Assembly (NCBI GenBank): GCA_051252415.1
Contig: JBPOGA010000014.1
Coordinates: 35,709-99,708, forward strand
Reading direction: 5' to 3'
Source: JBPOFY01 sp051252415
GTDB lineage: Bacteria > Verrucomicrobiota > Verrucomicrobiia > Opitutales > Coraliomargaritaceae
Length of the DNA: 64,000 nt
The translations under genes were made by a program, and so were the position numbers. Below the pieces are notes generated by a model. It was not told where the DNA came from. It searched no databases and worked only from the letters and a program-made list of their open reading frames with translations. Shown here piece by piece: positions 18,001 through 25,299 of the stretch (position 1 is the first letter of the stretch; every line of letters begins with the position of its first letter).

Positions 18001-18254
18001 GCCTCCCTGCAACTGGTCTAGCTGAAGTCGATGGCGAGACAGTCTGGCAAGTTGAGTATGTGCGCCCTATAGGCAGCGGACTCATCTATACTCCGAAGAA
18101 GTCAGCAAGCCTCGACACATCCTTTGTGCCAATGGTCGGCGCAGTGAGCACACAAAACCTAGGGAATGGCTTAGAGCGCATCACCATCTCCGAACCCTGC
18201 GATCCGGCGACGACGCCCACCTGCTTCAGCATCGTAGAAGTTACACTGCCGTAG
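15063..18254 (+). CDS. large secreted repeat protein (A-A-B-B-A layout)
   Basis: A 1063-residue exported protein with a signal peptide (about 1-30, ending Asn-Leu-Asn-Ala-Ala). I use the start at 15063, which puts Met-Arg-Lys directly before the hydrophobic stretch. Three copies of a module of roughly 220 residues (A) each carry a Trp-containing line, a Leu-Asp-Ala-Glu/Asp-(Phe/Tyr)-Pro block, a Thr-Leu-Ser-Gly-Gly-x-Leu-Gly block and a Pro-Tyr-(Leu/Phe)-Thr block. Between the second and third lie two copies of a roughly 105-residue beta-rich module (B) with Ile-Val-Gly-(Ala/Gly)-Trp, Gly-x-Tyr-Phe-His-Ala-Glu and Gly-Met-Glu-Arg-Gly-Thr-Tyr. The last 120 residues (from Glu-Asn-Leu-Leu-Lys-Tyr-Ala-Phe) resemble a C-terminal domain common on verrucomicrobial surface proteins. 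Function unknown; no PEP-CTERM tail. Confidence 0.85.
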   Translation: MRKLTNQHIASRYILAIALACITTTANLNAAVSDWFFEKIINYTQTADNQAPASASGWLIEIAIEVDNQSDATAGTVSGGNIVGSLPLTWEDGEWLLEKEYISKAALDAEFPSDATYTLTLSGGTLGSLTQTATLPVEIYPNTPYLTGTVFSELSSVDAASDFELTWGASGTSSALYVEVTQEDPWIDFVDQELANSAVSYTIPANTLTSTGTFEGDLFFSNSTNAPLISGGFGMDGSIGHAKSLIFSITTEIPSSDILSWELEKGAEYIQESNNVMPTSPDQWFAFAAVETANPSTDATSATISGGGISGTLDLTLEEGEWRLYREYANQGQLDAEFPDNAAYTITLSGGDLGTISHTVTLIAQAYTNTPYFTGEDLMRLQTIDSSSNFTLNWNNAGANATGVDIDVEIDGAFIYESPDNLLPETTAIIPAGALQPGYCYDLSLYFMNIQTTSGTGDFDVDGEIFHTRVLKCTASTVLSNNVDAIVGAWQSGNGASNASGMLLFQADGTYFHAEDVVADGSEVDGMERGTYTWNSSSGLLTATPDTDTNGELGLSDPIGAFTATVDGNTLIVADSESTTLSRVNDPADAIVGGWRICDNSNNDTGTLIFLDNGIYFHAEVDTIEGSGMERGTYSWNSGTETLSINSTPVDTNIEIGLAGAGSLDASVTGRKALTIDDGETTQLYRVSNAAVLPEWRLTKSRSFTQTTNNTQPTVPDNWSIWGLVELRNTNDATSITLSGENGSGTPFTVSYTEEDPGVWTFDPADYTTQAALDADYPTGVTFTITLSGGELGTLTQEIQSGPGGYPTIPYLTDTVFSDSTEIDPTAAFDFTWNSNIGFSVQIVISSLMDEDGDEYFNQTELVGDFTDITIPAGTIPAGSTAYGYLEFNIVTFDTTGAGGFGTSGFASNHSTLDDFPIATLSTSAIIDNAYSDAGLTDPADTLPTSTPFDDGVENLLKYAFNMNLSGPDSSTLESGGDSGLPATGLAEVDGETVWQVEYVRPIGSGLIYTPKKSASLDTSFVPMVGAVSTQNLGNGLERITISEPCDPATTPTCFSIVEVTLP

Positions 18255-18307
18255 AAATAATACAGTAGCGCGCAGATTTCGAAGCCATCACTCTACTTTA
18301 AATACAA

Positions 18308-18340
18308 CAGGCGTTCCCTAAAAGGAGCGCCTGTTTTTTT
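18308..18340 (+). terminator. rho-independent terminator of the repeat protein gene
   Basis: CAGGCGTTCC and GGAGCGCCTG form a ten-position stem (nine pairs plus one mismatch or wobble) around a short loop, followed by a run of T. Confidence 0.85.
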
Positions 18341-18358
18341 CAAAAATACACTCCAACA

Positions 18359-18697
18359 TCAACCCGGAGGCCAGGTCAATGGACGACCGCCGAGCACGTG
18401 CACGTGCATGTGCGGCACCGTTTCGCCTCCATCAGCACCGTTGTTCACCACGACACGAAAGCCGTTTTCTAGATTGAGTTTCTTGGCAACTGCGGCGGCG
18501 GTGAGTAATAAATGCCCGACAAGTGCCGCATCGCTTTCGTTCGCTTCGGCAACACGCGGAATGACTTTTTTAGGAATGACTAGAAAATGAGTCGGCGCCT
18601 TGGGATCGATATCATGAATCACGATGCACTGATCGTCTTCGTGTTCGATATTGGCTGGAATCTCGCGAGCGATGATTTTTTCGAAGAGTGTTTTCAT
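18359..18697 (-). CDS. HIT family nucleotide-binding protein
   Basis: A 112-residue histidine-triad protein of the HINT type, which hydrolyses AMP-lysine-like phosphoramidates. The triad His-Met-His-Val-His-Val-Leu lies near the C-terminus, and the N-terminus Thr-Leu-Phe-Glu-Lys-Ile-Ile-Ala-Arg-Glu-Ile-Pro-Ala is typical. The start at 18697 gives the normal family length; a longer frame upstream runs through a palindrome and is not protein-like. Last in a minus-strand run of housekeeping genes, but separated from the next by a repeat. Confidence 0.92.
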   Translation of the reverse strand: MKTLFEKIIAREIPANIEHEDDQCIVIHDIDPKAPTHFLVIPKKVIPRVAEANESDAALVGHLLLTAAAVAKKLNLENGFRVVVNNGADGGETVPHMHVHVLGGRPLTWPPG

Positions 18698-18758
18698 TAC
18701 GTAAAGGTGGCGAATAATCGAAAATAAAACGAGCCTGGATTTGAACCTAGACGATGCA

Positions 18759-18852
18759 TCGTAGGGCCTCCGATTACGGAATGCTTCATTGGTGCAGGAC
18801 GAGGAACAGTAGCTACAATGATGAAAGCATCGCGCAAACGCGAGCCCTACGA
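18759..18852. repeat. imperfect palindromic element
   Basis: TCGTAGGGC (18759-18767) pairs with GCCCTACGA (18844-18852). Inside, ATGCTTCATTG (18781-18791) is roughly complementary to CAATGATGAAAGCAT, so the element can fold as a long interrupted hairpin. It ends two bases short of the stop codon of the adjacent hypothetical gene. Confidence 0.55.
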
Positions 18853-18854
18853 AA

Positions 18855-19331
18855 TCACAGAACCACGACTTGTAACTGCGCGCCACGTGTGGCCCAAGCA
18901 CAGGCGAGGACATCGATCCAATCACGCACACGCTCGTATTGAGCTTGGCGTTTATTGGTCCATTTCTTTCCTTCGGGGCAAATGGTTTCACGGAGACCTG
19001 TGACTAGGAGCAAGGACTGTCGGCGACCTGCCAGTTTCTTCATTTCAGTAACAATGGCTTGGCGAATCCACAAAGGGCTAAAGTCTTCCAATGCGGGCAC
19101 ATGCCAATGAGCATATGCGAGTTCGCTGTCTTCGTCATCCCCGAGGTGCAAACGTGCGAGCTTGTCGGCACAATCTCGCAAACATAACTGCACATGTTGA
19201 TCCTCCTGCTCGAGACTGAAAAACTCCAATGCCCGACGCGCGTTTTCGGCACGTTCAATATCTGAAGCGCTGGTGCGCGCAAGTATCTCGTTCAGCGTGC
19301 GTAACTGATCAACAGGATTATTTTTTACCAT
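18855..19331 (-). CDS. hypothetical protein coupled to nrdR
   Basis: A 158-residue protein I do not recognise. It is soluble, helical and rich in Arg, Glu and Leu, with no membrane segment and only scattered cysteines. Its start overlaps the last 14 bases of nrdR, which suggests translational coupling. A Trp-containing stretch near residues 75-90 and the basic segment Gly-Lys-Lys-Trp-Thr-Asn-Lys-Arg near 120-127 are the most distinctive parts. The C-terminal end reaches to the edge of a palindromic repeat. Confidence 0.6.
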   Translation of the reverse strand: MVKNNPVDQLRTLNEILARTSASDIERAENARRALEFFSLEQEDQHVQLCLRDCADKLARLHLGDDEDSELAYAHWHVPALEDFSPLWIRQAIVTEMKKLAGRRQSLLLVTGLRETICPEGKKWTNKRQAQYERVRDWIDVLACAWATRGAQLQVVVL

Positions 19332-19788
19332 TTTCGGTAGAAGCTTTCAAATCAAGAATCTCTTGAGCAAGTTCAGTCAAATCACGAAAGTCTTTATATA
19401 CGGAGGCATAGCGAACGTATGCAATCTGATCGAGATGCTTTAGGCGCTGCATGATAAGTTCGCCGACTGCTTGTGATGGAATCTCTTGATCATATTCCTT
19501 CTCAAGCGTCGCCATAATATCCGCGATCAACATCTCGATTTGCATGACTTCGATGGGGCGTTTTTCAACAGCCTTGCGAAGCCCGCCGAGCATCTTGTTG
19601 CGATCAAAGTCTTCGCGGCGGCCATCGCGTTTCACAACTTGTAGATCCGCGCGTAGCACTTCCTCTATCGTAGTGAAGCGGTATTCGCAAGACAGGCATT
19701 CGCGACGACGACGAATCGACGTTTCGTTTTTACCAGTTCGTGTGTCGAGCACTTTTGTCTCGAGAGAGGCGCATTTTGGGCAACGCAT
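19318..19788 (-). CDS. nrdR: transcriptional repressor NrdR
   Basis: A 156-residue repressor of ribonucleotide reductase genes. The N-terminal zinc ribbon has Met-Arg-Cys-Pro-Lys-Cys and later Arg-Arg-Glu-Cys-Leu-Ser-Cys, and the ATP-cone domain (about 47-137) senses dATP/ATP. Length and motifs are standard, including Val-(Val)-Lys-Arg-Asp-Gly-Arg-Arg-Glu-Asp-Phe. It lies between trpG and the hypothetical gene on the minus strand. Confidence 0.95.
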   Translation of the reverse strand: MRCPKCASLETKVLDTRTGKNETSIRRRRECLSCEYRFTTIEEVLRADLQVVKRDGRREDFDRNKMLGGLRKAVEKRPIEVMQIEMLIADIMATLEKEYDQEIPSQAVGELIMQRLKHLDQIAYVRYASVYKDFRDLTELAQEILDLKASTENGKK

Positions 19789-19825
19789 ATAGGAGAATTA
19801 GAAATTAAAAATTACGAATGAAGAA

Positions 19826-20389
19826 TTATAACTTCAGAAAGTTCTCGAGCATCTTCATGCCTTCTTGCGTGGCGAGTGACTCGGGGTGAAATTGCACGCC
19901 CCAGACCGGGAGTTCTTTGTGGGCTAAGCCCATAATTTCACCCGCTTCAGTTTCCGCAGTCACTTCGAGACAGTCGGGCAAAGTGGCGCGCTCGACAATC
20001 AATGAGTGATAACGTGTCGCTTCCATTGGGTTTGGTAGACCTTTAAAGATATCTGTATCGCGGTGCGTGACGGGAGATGTTTTGCCGTGCATCAAGCGAT
20101 CCGCGCGAACAACTTTGCCGCCGAAGTGTTGGCCGATGCTTTGGTGACCGAGGCACACTCCTAACAATGGTTTCTTACCTGCAAAGGCAGCAATCATGTC
20201 GAGGCTCACTCCTGCCTCTGTTGGCGAACAGGGACCTGGTGAAATCATCACACGATCTGGATTCAGCTCGAGCGCTTCTTCCACTGTAATCGCGTTGTTA
20301 CGATAGACTTGTTGCTCTACCCCTAGCTGGCCAAAATACTGAACCAGGTTGTAGGTGAAGGAGTCGAAATTATCGATGACTAGTAGCAT
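19826..20389 (-). CDS. trpG: anthranilate/aminodeoxychorismate synthase glutamine amidotransferase
   Basis: A 187-residue class I glutamine amidotransferase subunit that feeds ammonia to TrpE or PabB. Motifs: Ile-Asp-Asn-Phe-Asp-Ser-Phe-Thr-Tyr-Asn at the start, Ile-Ser-Pro-Gly-Pro-Cys-Ser-Pro, nucleophile Cys79 in Gly-Val-Cys-Leu-Gly-His-Gln, and Phe-His-Pro-Glu-Ser with the catalytic His and Glu. Sequence does not separate TrpG from PabA; a neighbouring trpB favours tryptophan, but one subunit may serve both pathways. No trpE or pabB is in the window. Confidence 0.9.
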   Translation of the reverse strand: MLLVIDNFDSFTYNLVQYFGQLGVEQQVYRNNAITVEEALELNPDRVMISPGPCSPTEAGVSLDMIAAFAGKKPLLGVCLGHQSIGQHFGGKVVRADRLMHGKTSPVTHRDTDIFKGLPNPMEATRYHSLIVERATLPDCLEVTAETEAGEIMGLAHKELPVWGVQFHPESLATQEGMKMLENFLKL

Positions 20390-20432
20390 GACATTTAATG
20401 GCTAATGAGTGATGGCTAATCGCTAAATGAAG

Positions 20433-21659
20433 CTATGCTTGGTCGCCGAGAACCCGTGCGGCTTCTTGCACGTCTTTATCACCGCGACCACTAAGGTTGC
20501 CGATGATGATTTGATCGGGAGACATCTCGCGAGCGCGTTTCATGGTGTAAGCGATGCCGTGCGAAGATTCGAGCGCGGGGACAATGCCTTCGACAGAGCA
20601 GAGCGTCTTGAACGCATGGAGCGCTTCAGCATCTGTTGCATAGCCAAAATTGATGCGGCCCTTCTCTTTGTAGTAGGCATGCTCTGGACCGACGGCGGCA
20701 TAGTCGAGACCTGCGGAAACGGAGTGAGTGAGGTCGATCTGACCATCATCATCTTGCAGGATCCATGTTTTCGCGCCTTGTAGCACGCCGAGCTTACCAC
20801 CTTCAAAACGTGCAGCATGGTGTCCGCGTTTGATCTCGCGGCCACCGGCTTCTACACCAGTGAGTTTCACTTCGAGGTCTTTTAAGAAGGCAAAAAAGAT
20901 ACCAATCGCATTGGAACCACCACCGACACAGGCAGCGACTTCGTCCGGAAGACGGCCTTCTTTTTCGATAATTTGGCGACGGCACTCTTCGCCAATGCAG
21001 CGGTGAAAATCGCGCACCATCATCGGGAATGGATGTGAACCGAGCGCCGAGCCGATGATGTAGTGGGTCGTGCGCACATTGGTCACCCAATCACGCATCG
21101 CCTCGTTGACGGCTTCTTTCAAAGTCTTTTGCCCCGCAGACACACCACGCACCTCCGCACCACAGAGGCGCATACGATAAACATTGAGTGCTTGGCGGCG
21201 CATATCTTCCTCGCCCATGTAGATCACACACTCAAAGCCCATCTTGGCACACATTGCAGCGGTGGCGATGCCGTGTTGGCCTGCGCCGGTTTCGGCGATG
21301 ATGCGCTTTTTGCCCATGCGTTTTGCAAGCAACGCTTGGCCGAGGGCGTTATTGATCTTGTGCGCTCCCGTATGGAGCAGGTCTTCGCGCTTGAGATAAA
21401 TCTTCGCACCACCGCAATGCTCAGTCAGACGGTCCGCATAGTAGAGATTCGTCGGGCGACCGGCGAATTCACGCATTTGAAAATCGAGTTCTTTTTGAAA
21501 CTCTGGATCTTTGCGCGCCTCGTGGTAGGCTTCGGTGAGCTCGAAAAGCGGCGTCATCAAAGTCTCGGGCACATACATGCCGCCGTAGGCGCCAAAATGG
21601 CCACGGGCGTCGGGCAAGTTGAGCGGATCGACTTCAAGATCTGGTGTTGCGGTTTGCAT
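20433..21659 (-). CDS. trpB: tryptophan synthase beta chain
   Basis: A 408-residue PLP enzyme that condenses indole with serine. The PLP lysine is Lys101 in His-Thr-Gly-Ala-His-Lys-Ile-Asn-Asn, with Glu-Thr-Gly-Ala-Gly-Gln-His-Gly following and the phosphate-binding Gly-Gly-Gly-Ser-Asn-Ala-Ile-Gly later. It is the TrpB1 type with normal length. trpA is not next to it here. It sits 43 bases before trpG on the same strand. Confidence 0.96.
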   Translation of the reverse strand: MQTATPDLEVDPLNLPDARGHFGAYGGMYVPETLMTPLFELTEAYHEARKDPEFQKELDFQMREFAGRPTNLYYADRLTEHCGGAKIYLKREDLLHTGAHKINNALGQALLAKRMGKKRIIAETGAGQHGIATAAMCAKMGFECVIYMGEEDMRRQALNVYRMRLCGAEVRGVSAGQKTLKEAVNEAMRDWVTNVRTTHYIIGSALGSHPFPMMVRDFHRCIGEECRRQIIEKEGRLPDEVAACVGGGSNAIGIFFAFLKDLEVKLTGVEAGGREIKRGHHAARFEGGKLGVLQGAKTWILQDDDGQIDLTHSVSAGLDYAAVGPEHAYYKEKGRINFGYATDAEALHAFKTLCSVEGIVPALESSHGIAYTMKRAREMSPDQIIIGNLSGRGDKDVQEAARVLGDQA

Positions 21660-21716
21660 AGTGGAATACGGTTGCGAGTCGTGTGCTTTGTCAAGCTGGC
21701 AGTCCCTTTGAACAGC

Positions 21717-22463
21717 TTAAGGTAGGCGTGCTTCAAATTCGGCTACGTCCTCCGGCGCGTCGATGCCAATGGTGGGTTGATCAGTAATTCCGACGTGAAT
21801 TCGATAGCCGTGCTCCATCGCTCGGAGTTGTTCTAACTTCTCAATGTTTTCGAGAAAGCCAGGTTCTAAAGATGAGAAAGCACGGAGGAACTCTGCCTTG
21901 TAGGCATAGAGGCCGAGGTGGCGGTAGCATTGGTTTTGCTTCAACCATTCAGCATCCACCTGGCCCGCGAAGTCGCGCGCATAGGGAATCGACGAACGCG
22001 AAAAGTAGAGTGCGTAGCCTTCGCGGTCGCGCACGACATTGACTTGGTTTGGATTCGCAAAGTCTTCTGGGCGATCAAATGGGATCGCGAGTGTGGACAT
22101 CGCGGCTTCGCCTTCGAGGCCTTGTGCTAGCGCACGGATTTGTTCGCCCGTGACGAGCGGTTCGTCGCCTTGCACGTTGATCACGGCCGACGCACCGACT
22201 TCAGCATTGGCCTCGGCGAGGCGATCTGTGCCGCTGGGATGATCGGGACGTGTGCGCACCACATCGAAGCCCGCAGATTGAAGACAAGATTCCAATGAGG
22301 CATCATCTACCGCGAAATAAAGCGGAAACTCTGGCGCAACTTCGCGAATGCGCTCTGCGGTCCACACGATAATGGGTTTGCCGCGCACTTCATGTAGCAA
22401 CTTTTTCGGAAAGCGAGTCGAAGCCAAACGAGCTGGCACAATTATGGATGGGGTCTTTGACAT
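21717..22463 (-). CDS. kdsB: 3-deoxy-manno-octulosonate cytidylyltransferase
   Basis: A 248-residue enzyme that activates KDO with CTP for lipid A-core assembly. Motifs: Ile-Ile-Val-Pro-Ala-Arg-Leu-Ala-Ser-Thr-Arg-Phe-Pro-Lys-Lys, Asn-Val-Gln-Gly-Asp-Glu-Pro-Leu, and His-Pro-Ser-Gly-Thr-Asp-Arg. I start at 22463, directly before the conserved strand; upstream starts would overlap the promoter of the divergent rhodanese gene. It shows that the host makes LPS. Confidence 0.93.
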   Translation of the reverse strand: MSKTPSIIVPARLASTRFPKKLLHEVRGKPIIVWTAERIREVAPEFPLYFAVDDASLESCLQSAGFDVVRTRPDHPSGTDRLAEANAEVGASAVINVQGDEPLVTGEQIRALAQGLEGEAAMSTLAIPFDRPEDFANPNQVNVVRDREGYALYFSRSSIPYARDFAGQVDAEWLKQNQCYRHLGLYAYKAEFLRAFSSLEPGFLENIEKLEQLRAMEHGYRIHVGITDQPTIGIDAPEDVAEFEARLP

Positions 22464-22493
22464 TTGGTAGACAATCATCATGAAAGTTGACCA

Positions 22494-22814
22494 ATGAACA
22501 AGGAAATCAGTGCACTCGAAGCGGCAAATATACGTAAAAATGAAGACAACGTGACTTTTCTCGATGTGAGAGAGCACGATGAGGTGGCTATTTGCCGAAT
22601 TGACGGCGCGCTGCACATCCCGATGGGTGAAGTCCCAGAGCGTGCGGAATCATTACCCAAAGACGGCAAACTAGTCGTTTATTGCCACCATGGTATGCGC
22701 AGTATGAATGTGTGCCAATACCTTGTGGCGCGCGGCTTCACGAATACAATCAACCTCGGCGGAGGTATTCATGCCTGGGCGCTAGACGTCGACTCGGAGA
22801 TGCTACAGTACTAG
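22494..22814 (+). CDS. single-domain rhodanese-like sulfurtransferase
   Basis: A 106-residue rhodanese domain with the catalytic loop Tyr-Cys-His-His-Gly-Met-Arg-Ser (Cys64) and the Phe-Leu-Asp-Val-Arg-Glu strand near residue 22. It forms a persulfide on Cys64 and passes sulfur to an acceptor, which is not known. It is divergent from kdsB with about 30 bases between start codons. Confidence 0.9.
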   Translation: MNKEISALEAANIRKNEDNVTFLDVREHDEVAICRIDGALHIPMGEVPERAESLPKDGKLVVYCHHGMRSMNVCQYLVARGFTNTINLGGGIHAWALDVDSEMLQY

Positions 22815-22834
22815 CACTACTACATTTAGAAAAT

Positions 22835-22899
22835 AGCGAAGTAGGCATGAATACTATTTGCACCGCAATCAACGTTCGCGAGATGCGACCTACTTCGCT
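22835..22899. repeat. palindromic element overlapping a stop codon
   Basis: AGCGAAGTAGG (22835-22845) is the exact reverse complement of CCTACTTCGCT (22889-22899). The right arm contains the stop codon (22890-22892) and the final residues of the minus-strand cyclase gene. Confidence 0.65.
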
Positions 22900-25259
22900 T
22901 GCATACGATACACACCGTCCCAGTCAGCTGGAGCACCCTCGAGAATATACCAGCGGCAACGATCGATCATAATCTTTGAAGGCGTCGTCAGCGCGAACAG
23001 GCGATGCGGCTCTAGTTGTTCTGCAGATTCAAAATAACGCAGTGCATTCGTCCATTCGCCTTTGAAGTAATATTCTAAGCCCATTTCATAGGCTTGTTTA
23101 CAATTATTCGCCACATCCAGATCCATACTCTCATCCCAGAGTTCATAGACTTCAACAGGGACGGTGCGGCCTTTAACAATGATTCGGTCGAGTTTACGAA
23201 CTGGTAAATCTGGAACTACTTTTTGCGCCTGAAATAGAGTCGCATCAGTGACCATAGTATAAACGCCGTAGGCCTTGGCGCCACTTTCACATCGCGCTGC
23301 GAGATTTACCGAGTCCCCCATCATGGTGTAATTGAAGCGCACTTGACTGCCCATATTTCCGATGACTGCTTCACCGGTATTGACTCCAATCCGTGTGCGC
23401 ATGGCCACGATCATCTTCGGCCATACTCCTTCGACAGCCCATTTTTGACGCAACTCAGCATGGCGCACCTGCATCCGTTGCGCCGCTAAACAAGCACGTG
23501 CGGCATGATCTTTGATCGGCACAGGCATGCCAAACATAGTGACAATGGCATCACCAATGTATTTATCTAAAGTGCCCCCTTCGATTTGAACCGCCTCGGT
23601 CATGGCGCTGAGATATTCATTCATAAGACGAACCAAATCATTCGCGGGTAGCTGTTCAGCAAGATTCGTAAATCCTTCAACATCTGAAAAGAGTGCCGTG
23701 ATTTCTGCCTCTACTCCGCCCAGTTCTGGCTCACGCTTCGAATCAACCAATTGATTTACCAGATCAGGAGAGACATAGGCACCGAACATACTCTTGATGC
23801 GACGACGTTCCCATTCTTCTGCACCTAGTTTTACAAGCATTAGACCTAATGCTGCTGTAGTCGACGCTCCTACGGGAGCCGCAAATGGAAGCACCCAATT
23901 CCATTGTGCAAAGACTAGAAATGCTGCAGCGACATAGCCGAAAACTGCGCAGACTGAACCAAACTTAAGGAATGACCTACCAAAGCCTCCCCACAATGTG
24001 AAAAACGCGACAAGCACCGTCAAACCTACGGTAATCAACACACTGACAAACGCCCCGAAGCGCTTCACATACGCTTCTTCTTGAACGGTTCGGTAGAGAT
24101 TCGCATGCATCCCGACCTTGGGGACGGGCTCTCGGTTATAAGGAGTGGGCGCAATATCTTTTAATTGAGGATCCGTCGGCCCAACGAAGACCACTTTATC
24201 TTTAAACTGCTGAAACCAAGATTCTTCACGGGCAACTGCTTTAGCATCATCTTCCTTAGCGGCTCGGCTCAACTCTGATGCCCGCTCTAAAACTTCACGC
24301 ATACTAACATGCTCAGCACTCGAATGCGCTTTCCAGCCTTCAAACCAATTCACTTCTATAGACTGCTGTTCGGTCAATGGGATGCGGCGAAAAATATCCC
24401 CATCCTTACGCAGGATTAAAGCATCTTGCTCTTTTTCAACCTCAGCGTGTGACAAACCTTCTGCAGTCATAAACAACTCTAAGCCTATAGAATACAGAGT
24501 TTGCGAAGAGTTCCGCGGAATCTGTTGCGGGGACCAACCGTCTTTATCCGTAAGCGTGAACGTATCCGCATCCTCCACAATATGTGGCTGATTCAAAAGA
24601 TCGTAGAAATAATTTCGCATACCGCCCATGAGCACGCGTGAATACATTTCGCCCTCAACTTCGACAAATCCAACCACCCAATATGGAACCGAGCTACGCC
24701 CTAGACCTTCATCCACATTAGCCAAACCTAGACGCCCAACTTGCCAGTCTATGATCGGAAAGCTCGGCGACTCGGGAAACGTATTCTGCATTGGATCCTC
24801 AAAACCTAGACGTATTAGGGGCACCGCTTGAACTCCCGTCGTCCCCGTATACGCAGCTGCCAAGACGACTTGATCTGCATACTTCTTTACGGCCTTTCCA
24901 AATGCAAGATCTCCCGAGTTGGCGCGTTCAACATCAAGTAAAGAACCGCGCCCTAGTTGCGAAAAAATAACATCTAGCCCAACTGCCTTTGCCTCACCTG
25001 GCCCCAATAGTGCATGTAATAATACGGCAAAGTTTAACCGATCCCATGGTTTATCTCCGACAGACGCAACCGTCTGCGCATCCAAATCTACATAAATAAT
25101 TGGCGCAGTAGATGGCAGCGGCCCCCTGACTAAATAACGCCATCGTAAAGCCTCTTGCTCAAGCCCATCCAACTGAGTCGATACATGCAAGATCGACCAT
25201 AAGGTGATCGAAGAAATCACCAGTAATGCATACAGGAAAATATGAGGAACGCGTCTCAC
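22890..25259 (-). CDS. CHASE2-domain class III adenylate/guanylate cyclase
   Basis: A 789-residue membrane sensor cyclase. An N-terminal helix (about 8-27) leads to a large extracytoplasmic CHASE2 domain (to about 400), then three membrane helices (about 405-480) and a class III cyclase domain (about 520-700). Catalytic features are Phe-Ser-Asp-Val-Glu-Gly-Phe-Thr (metal Asp), Leu-Asp-Lys-Tyr-Ile-Gly-Asp (second metal Asp) and Met-Gly-Asp-Ser-Val-Asn-Leu-Ala-Ala-Arg. A C-terminal helical, TPR-like tail follows. The Lys and Asp pattern favours cAMP. It is third in an operon after the O-antigen-ligase-like and FecR-domain genes; FecR with CHASE2 cyclases is a known association. The stop lies in a palindrome. 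Confidence 0.9.
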   Translation of the reverse strand: MRRVPHIFLYALLVISSITLWSILHVSTQLDGLEQEALRWRYLVRGPLPSTAPIIYVDLDAQTVASVGDKPWDRLNFAVLLHALLGPGEAKAVGLDVIFSQLGRGSLLDVERANSGDLAFGKAVKKYADQVVLAAAYTGTTGVQAVPLIRLGFEDPMQNTFPESPSFPIIDWQVGRLGLANVDEGLGRSSVPYWVVGFVEVEGEMYSRVLMGGMRNYFYDLLNQPHIVEDADTFTLTDKDGWSPQQIPRNSSQTLYSIGLELFMTAEGLSHAEVEKEQDALILRKDGDIFRRIPLTEQQSIEVNWFEGWKAHSSAEHVSMREVLERASELSRAAKEDDAKAVAREESWFQQFKDKVVFVGPTDPQLKDIAPTPYNREPVPKVGMHANLYRTVQEEAYVKRFGAFVSVLITVGLTVLVAFFTLWGGFGRSFLKFGSVCAVFGYVAAAFLVFAQWNWVLPFAAPVGASTTAALGLMLVKLGAEEWERRRIKSMFGAYVSPDLVNQLVDSKREPELGGVEAEITALFSDVEGFTNLAEQLPANDLVRLMNEYLSAMTEAVQIEGGTLDKYIGDAIVTMFGMPVPIKDHAARACLAAQRMQVRHAELRQKWAVEGVWPKMIVAMRTRIGVNTGEAVIGNMGSQVRFNYTMMGDSVNLAARCESGAKAYGVYTMVTDATLFQAQKVVPDLPVRKLDRIIVKGRTVPVEVYELWDESMDLDVANNCKQAYEMGLEYYFKGEWTNALRYFESAEQLEPHRLFALTTPSKIMIDRCRWYILEGAPADWDGVYRMQAK

Positions 25260-25299
25260 AAAGCCCTAAGCTATGCTTAGAATTAATGATTGCCAAGCC

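Noticed and set aside
18730..18760. A T-arm-like sequence on the minus strand (GGTTCAAATCC at about 18738-18748), suggesting a tRNA
   Set aside because: No matching acceptor, D-arm or anticodon arm could be found upstream on that strand, and the T-stem has a mismatch. At most a decayed tRNA 3' fragment; I do not annotate it.
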